In this document: in pieces, positions 6,817 to 9,212 of the stretch | How the letters are laid out: every line of letters begins with the position of its first letter | Numbering within the stretch: the stretch's first letter is position 1 | NCBI GenBank assembly: GCA_964607315.1 | Contig: CAZSKA010000164.1 | Location: 1-9,212, forward strand | From: JAHDFB01 sp964607315 | GTDB lineage: Bacteria > Bacteroidota > Bacteroidia > Chitinophagales > Saprospiraceae | Direction of reading: 5' to 3' | DNA: 9,212 bases | Position numbers and translations under genes: made by a program | The notes under the pieces: generated by a model | Told to the model about the DNA's origin: nothing | The model's database searches: none | Seen by the model: only the letters and a program-made list of their open reading frames with translations

Positions 6817-6858
6817 TAACATTATATGTATTAAAGAATAAATTAGAAACCTATCAAT
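6805..6858 (+). promoter_or_regulatory. Antiterminator of the pheA operon attenuator
   Basis: Bases 6805-6814 (ATTGGTAGGT) can pair with 6849-6858 (ACCTATCAAT) in ten consecutive pairs with one G-U. This uses up nearly all of the 5' arm of the terminator stem, so the two structures exclude each other. The upstream strand covers the last three sense codons and first base of the stop codon of the leader peptide. A ribosome reaching the stop would therefore mask it and let the terminator fold, while one stalled at the Tyr/Phe codons (6760-6792) would leave most of it free. A small hairpin, TGGA (6793-6796) with TCCA (6802-6805), lies between the two. Pairing is seen directly; the switch is inferred. 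Confidence 0.75.
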
Positions 6859-6879
6859 TTTTGTTGATGGGTTTTTTTT
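6846..6879 (+). terminator. Attenuator terminator ahead of pheA
   Basis: AACCTATCAA (6848-6857) pairs with TTGATGGGTT (6864-6873) in a 10-bp stem with one U-G pair and a 6-nt loop, running into an eight-base T-run (6872-6879). It is a strong intrinsic terminator on the plus strand. It ends only 13 nt before the pheA ATG and over 190 nt after the peptidase stop. It therefore belongs to the leader of pheA and is not the end of the preceding gene. Confidence 0.9.
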
Positions 6880-6892
6880 ATGTAAAGTATTT

Positions 6893-7735
6893 ATGGCGAA
6901 AAGGATAATAATACAAGGAGTAAAAGGATCTTTTCATGATATAGCTATGCACTATTATTTTGAAGGAGAGGTTGTGGATTTTGTTGTTGCAGATAGTTTT
7001 CCAGAATTATTTGAAGATTTTACAAATGATACAAGTATAGATCATGGGATTATTGCAATAGAAAATACGATAGCAGGAAGTATTATGTATAATTATACAT
7101 TATTAAAACAACACAGTTTTCAAATAACGGGAGAATTATTCTTACGAATAAAACATAATCTTATGGGATTACCTGGAACGAAATTAGAAGATGTATCAGA
7201 GGTGCATTCGCATCCAATGGCTCTTTCCCAATGTAAAACGTTTTTAAATAAAAACAGACATTGGCAAAAAATAGAACGTGAGGATACCGCATTATGCGCA
7301 GCAGAAATAGAGTTAAGAAGGAAGAAAAACTTTGCTGCGATTGCTAGTGAATTAGCAGCAAAGGAATACGGCCTTGATATATTGGCAGAAGGTATAGAAA
7401 CGGATAAGCAGAATTTTACAAGATTCTTAATCTTATCTCGGAATAGTTCTAATCAAGAAATAAAGGGGGGAAAAGAGAAGGCTTCTATTTGTTTTAGTTT
7501 GAAGCATGAGACGGGTTCTCTTAATAAAGTGCTTGCAATGTTGTCATCTTATGATTGTAATCTAACTAAAATTCAATCAGCACCTATAGTGGGAAAGGAA
7601 TTCCAGTACTTCTTTTTTGTGGATTTTATAATGGAGGATAACTCTTTCGAAAAGATTATAACAGGCTTAGAAAATGAGGTGGAGAGTCTACAGATTTTAG
7701 GACATTATAAAGAAGGATTGTTTTATGAAAGTTAG
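6893..7735 (+). CDS. pheA: Prephenate dehydratase with ACT domain
   Basis: This monofunctional prephenate dehydratase turns prephenate into phenylpyruvate for phenylalanine synthesis (280 residues, usual length). The catalytic domain (about 4-182) shows IQGVKGSFHD (7-16), IAIENTIAGSI (54-64), HSHPMALSQC (105-114) and the catalytic NFTRF (174-178, Thr176). The C-terminal ACT domain (about 197-272) has GSLNKVL (208-214) and KIQSAP (226-231) at the places of the Phe-binding motifs GALV and ESRP; both deviate from the classic form. No chorismate mutase domain is fused. The gene follows a Tyr/Phe attenuator and overlaps the aminotransferase gene by 11 nt, so translation of the two is probably coupled. 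The ATG has no Shine-Dalgarno sequence, normal for Bacteroidota. Confidence 0.95.
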   Translation: MAKRIIIQGVKGSFHDIAMHYYFEGEVVDFVVADSFPELFEDFTNDTSIDHGIIAIENTIAGSIMYNYTLLKQHSFQITGELFLRIKHNLMGLPGTKLEDVSEVHSHPMALSQCKTFLNKNRHWQKIEREDTALCAAEIELRRKKNFAAIASELAAKEYGLDILAEGIETDKQNFTRFLILSRNSSNQEIKGGKEKASICFSLKHETGSLNKVLAMLSSYDCNLTKIQSAPIVGKEFQYFFFVDFIMEDNSFEKIITGLENEVESLQILGHYKEGLFYES

Positions 7736-8891
7736 AATTGCAGATCGATTAAAGCAGGTAGAAGAATATTATTTCTCTCGCAAACTAAAAGAGATTGCGG
7801 CTCTGGAGAAGGCTGGAGAAAGCATTATAAATTTGGGAATAGGTAAGCCAGATTTAGCTCCGCCAGCAAGTATTATAGATCAGTTGAAAAGCGAAGCGAT
7901 GATTCCATCTGCTCATGGATATCAATCGTATAAGGGAATTTCAGAACTAAGGGAATCGATAGCTGCTTTTTATGAAAAGTATTATCAAGTCGCGTGTGAT
8001 GCAGATACAGAGATTTTGCCATTGATGGGAAGTAAAGAAGGGATTATGCATTTAAGTATGGCCGTACTCAATCCTGGAGATGAAGTTTTAGTGCCGAATC
8101 CTGGTTATCCTAGTTATGCTGGTGCTACTAAATTAACAGGAGCAATTATAAAGAACTATGACCTTATAGAAGCAAATAATTATCAAATCGATTTACAACA
8201 GATTGATGATTTATCGAGTGAACGAACGAAAATTATTTGGCTAAACTATCCGCACATGCCTACTGGGGCAAAAGCAAACCCTGAAATTCTCCAAGAGTTA
8301 ATCTTTTGGGCGAAAGCCCGAGAAATAATAGTAGCTTCAGACATCCCATATAGCTTTATTTTGAATGAAAACCCACTTAGCATCATGTCGCTTAAAGGAG
8401 CAAAAGATTGCTGTGTAGAATTAAATTCTCTGAGCAAAAGCCATGGAATGAGCGGATGGCGAGTAGGTATGGCTATAGCGAATGAAGAAATCATCAAGGC
8501 AATGTTGAGGTTCAAGTCAAATATGGATTCAGGAATGTTTCGTCCAATCCAAGTTGCAGCTGCAGCTGCGCTAAAAATGGAAGATAAATGGTATGAGACG
8601 AATAATGAGATTTATAAGGAAAGGAAAGCATTAATTCTGGAAATGTTAGATAAAATTGGATTTGGATATAAGTCAAATTCAGCGGGTCTTTTTGTGTGGA
8701 CGAAAGTAAGCGAGCGCTTTACAAATGGAGAGGAAGCGAGTGACTTTTTCTTACAAAAGTGTAGAGTTTTTGCACCTCCAGGAATGATTTTTGGGAGTAA
8801 CGGAGATGCATATGTTAGGTGGTCTTTATGTCAACCTAAAGAGGTTATTGATGAAGCATGTCGTAGGATTATAACAGTAATGAATTATTAA
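7725..8891 (+). CDS. PLP-dependent class I/II aminotransferase (probable aromatic)
   Basis: This is a fold-type I aminotransferase of 388 residues. It shows LGIGKPD (37-43), the PLP-stacking region PNPGYPSYAG (124-133), Asp206/Tyr209 in SDIPYSF for the PLP ring, the Schiff-base Lys238 in SLSKSHGMSGWRVG (235-248) and the substrate-carboxylate Arg365 in YVRWSL. The usual NNPTG motif reads YPHMPTG (175-181): Met178 stands where an Asn normally touches the PLP phenol oxygen. Its place between pheA and tyrA, overlapping both (11 nt and 1 nt), suggests that it transaminates phenylpyruvate and 4-hydroxyphenylpyruvate to Phe and Tyr. An aspartate- or prephenate-aminotransferase role is possible; sequence alone does not decide. 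Confidence 0.9.
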   Translation: MKVRIADRLKQVEEYYFSRKLKEIAALEKAGESIINLGIGKPDLAPPASIIDQLKSEAMIPSAHGYQSYKGISELRESIAAFYEKYYQVACDADTEILPLMGSKEGIMHLSMAVLNPGDEVLVPNPGYPSYAGATKLTGAIIKNYDLIEANNYQIDLQQIDDLSSERTKIIWLNYPHMPTGAKANPEILQELIFWAKAREIIVASDIPYSFILNENPLSIMSLKGAKDCCVELNSLSKSHGMSGWRVGMAIANEEIIKAMLRFKSNMDSGMFRPIQVAAAAALKMEDKWYETNNEIYKERKALILEMLDKIGFGYKSNSAGLFVWTKVSERFTNGEEASDFFLQKCRVFAPPGMIFGSNGDAYVRWSLCQPKEVIDEACRRIITVMNY

Positions 8892-9212
8892 TGATAAGAA
8901 AGAGAAAAATAGGTATAATTGGTCTAGGACTAATTGGTGGTTCCTTAGCAAAGAGCTGTAGAGAGGTGACATATCTAGAACGGATAGTAGGGGTTGATAT
9001 GAGTGATGTTCATAAGAAACAAGCACTAGAAATGGGCTTAGTTGATGAAGTAATGGAATTGGAAGAAGCTGTGTCGACTTGCGATATTTTAGTTTTGGCA
9101 ACACCGGTACACATTATTGTAGATTTATTGCCAGACATATTAGATTTGGTAGAAGATCAAGTAGTTTTTGATGTGGGAAGTGCGAAAAAAGCAATTGTAG
9201 ACTGTATTGCTA
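8891..9212 (+). CDS. tyrA: Prephenate dehydrogenase, N-terminal part (cut by window end)
   Basis: The first 107 codons of an oxidoreductase that turns prephenate into 4-hydroxyphenylpyruvate for tyrosine synthesis. The NAD-binding Rossmann fold opens with IGIIGLGLIGGSLAK (7-21). Strand two ends in Asp36 (VGVDMSD), which favours NAD+ over NADP+. LATPVH (69-74) and FDVGSAK (93-99, commonly DVGSTK) are typical of TyrA. Its ATG shares one base with the aminotransferase stop (TAATG), indicating translational coupling. The rest, and any DAHP synthase/chorismate mutase gene that often follows in Bacteroidota, lie beyond the window. Confidence 0.92.
   Translation, partial: MIRKRKIGIIGLGLIGGSLAKSCREVTYLERIVGVDMSDVHKKQALEMGLVDEVMELEEAVSTCDILVLATPVHIIVDLLPDILDLVEDQVVFDVGSAKKAIVDCIA

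Noticed and set aside
6846..6879. Reading the hairpin before pheA simply as the terminator of the peptidase gene
   Set aside because: It is more than 190 nt from that gene, lies 13 nt before pheA, and can pair alternatively with the end of a Tyr/Phe-rich leader frame.
6880..6885. ATG-TAA start-stop between the attenuator terminator and pheA
   Set aside because: A six-base match in AT-rich DNA is expected by chance, and there is no evidence that it is translated.
6740..6892. Riboswitch or T-box upstream of pheA
   Set aside because: The leader is too short and lacks T-box conserved elements; the aromatic-rich peptide explains the structure better.
8246..9104. Minus-strand open frames opposite the aminotransferase and tyrA
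   Set aside because: They are antisense to overlapping conserved genes and show no motif.

Overview
The window is chromosomal DNA from a member of the Bacteroidota, most likely Flavobacteriales or a close relative. This rests on low GC, lack of Shine-Dalgarno sequences, promoter-like boxes of the Bacteroidota type (TTTG, about 19-22 nt, then TAnnTTTG), a GSCFA-family gene, the carA-eno pairing, and the order prephenate dehydratase, aminotransferase, prephenate dehydrogenase. No tRNA, rRNA, CRISPR array, phage gene or transposase gene is visible.

Left block (about 100-3935, all on the minus strand). Read in the direction of transcription the genes are carA (small subunit of carbamoyl-phosphate synthase), eno (enolase), a short FtsB/DivIC-type cell-division protein, and sucD (alpha subunit of succinyl-CoA ligase). 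carA and eno are 15 nt apart; the FtsB-like gene and sucD are 2 nt apart. A strong intrinsic terminator follows sucD. A promoter-like box with a 12-bp perfect palindrome precedes carA, which appears to start at GTG. Two diverged copies of one intergenic repeat flank the block: one cut by the window edge (1-93), one complete (about 4046-4197). The complete copy is about 152 bp with near-perfect terminal inverted repeats, resembling a MITE.

Middle (about 4365-6653). A GSCFA-domain protein of unknown substrate (minus strand) is divergent from a secreted S28/S37-type serine aminopeptidase (plus strand). A short palindrome lies between them.

Right block (about 6678-9212, plus strand). This is an overlapping aromatic amino-acid operon: prephenate dehydratase (pheA), a PLP aminotransferase and prephenate dehydrogenase (tyrA, cut by the window end). 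Ahead of it is the most striking feature of the window, an unannotated Tyr/Phe attenuator. It has a candidate promoter and a 20-codon leader peptide with nine aromatic residues in twelve consecutive codons. An antiterminator strand overlaps the last leader codons, and an intrinsic terminator ends 13 nt before the pheA start. The pieces fit ribosome-mediated transcription attenuation: stalling at Tyr/Phe codons would leave the antiterminator strand free and let RNA polymerase into the operon, while completing the leader peptide would mask it and allow termination.
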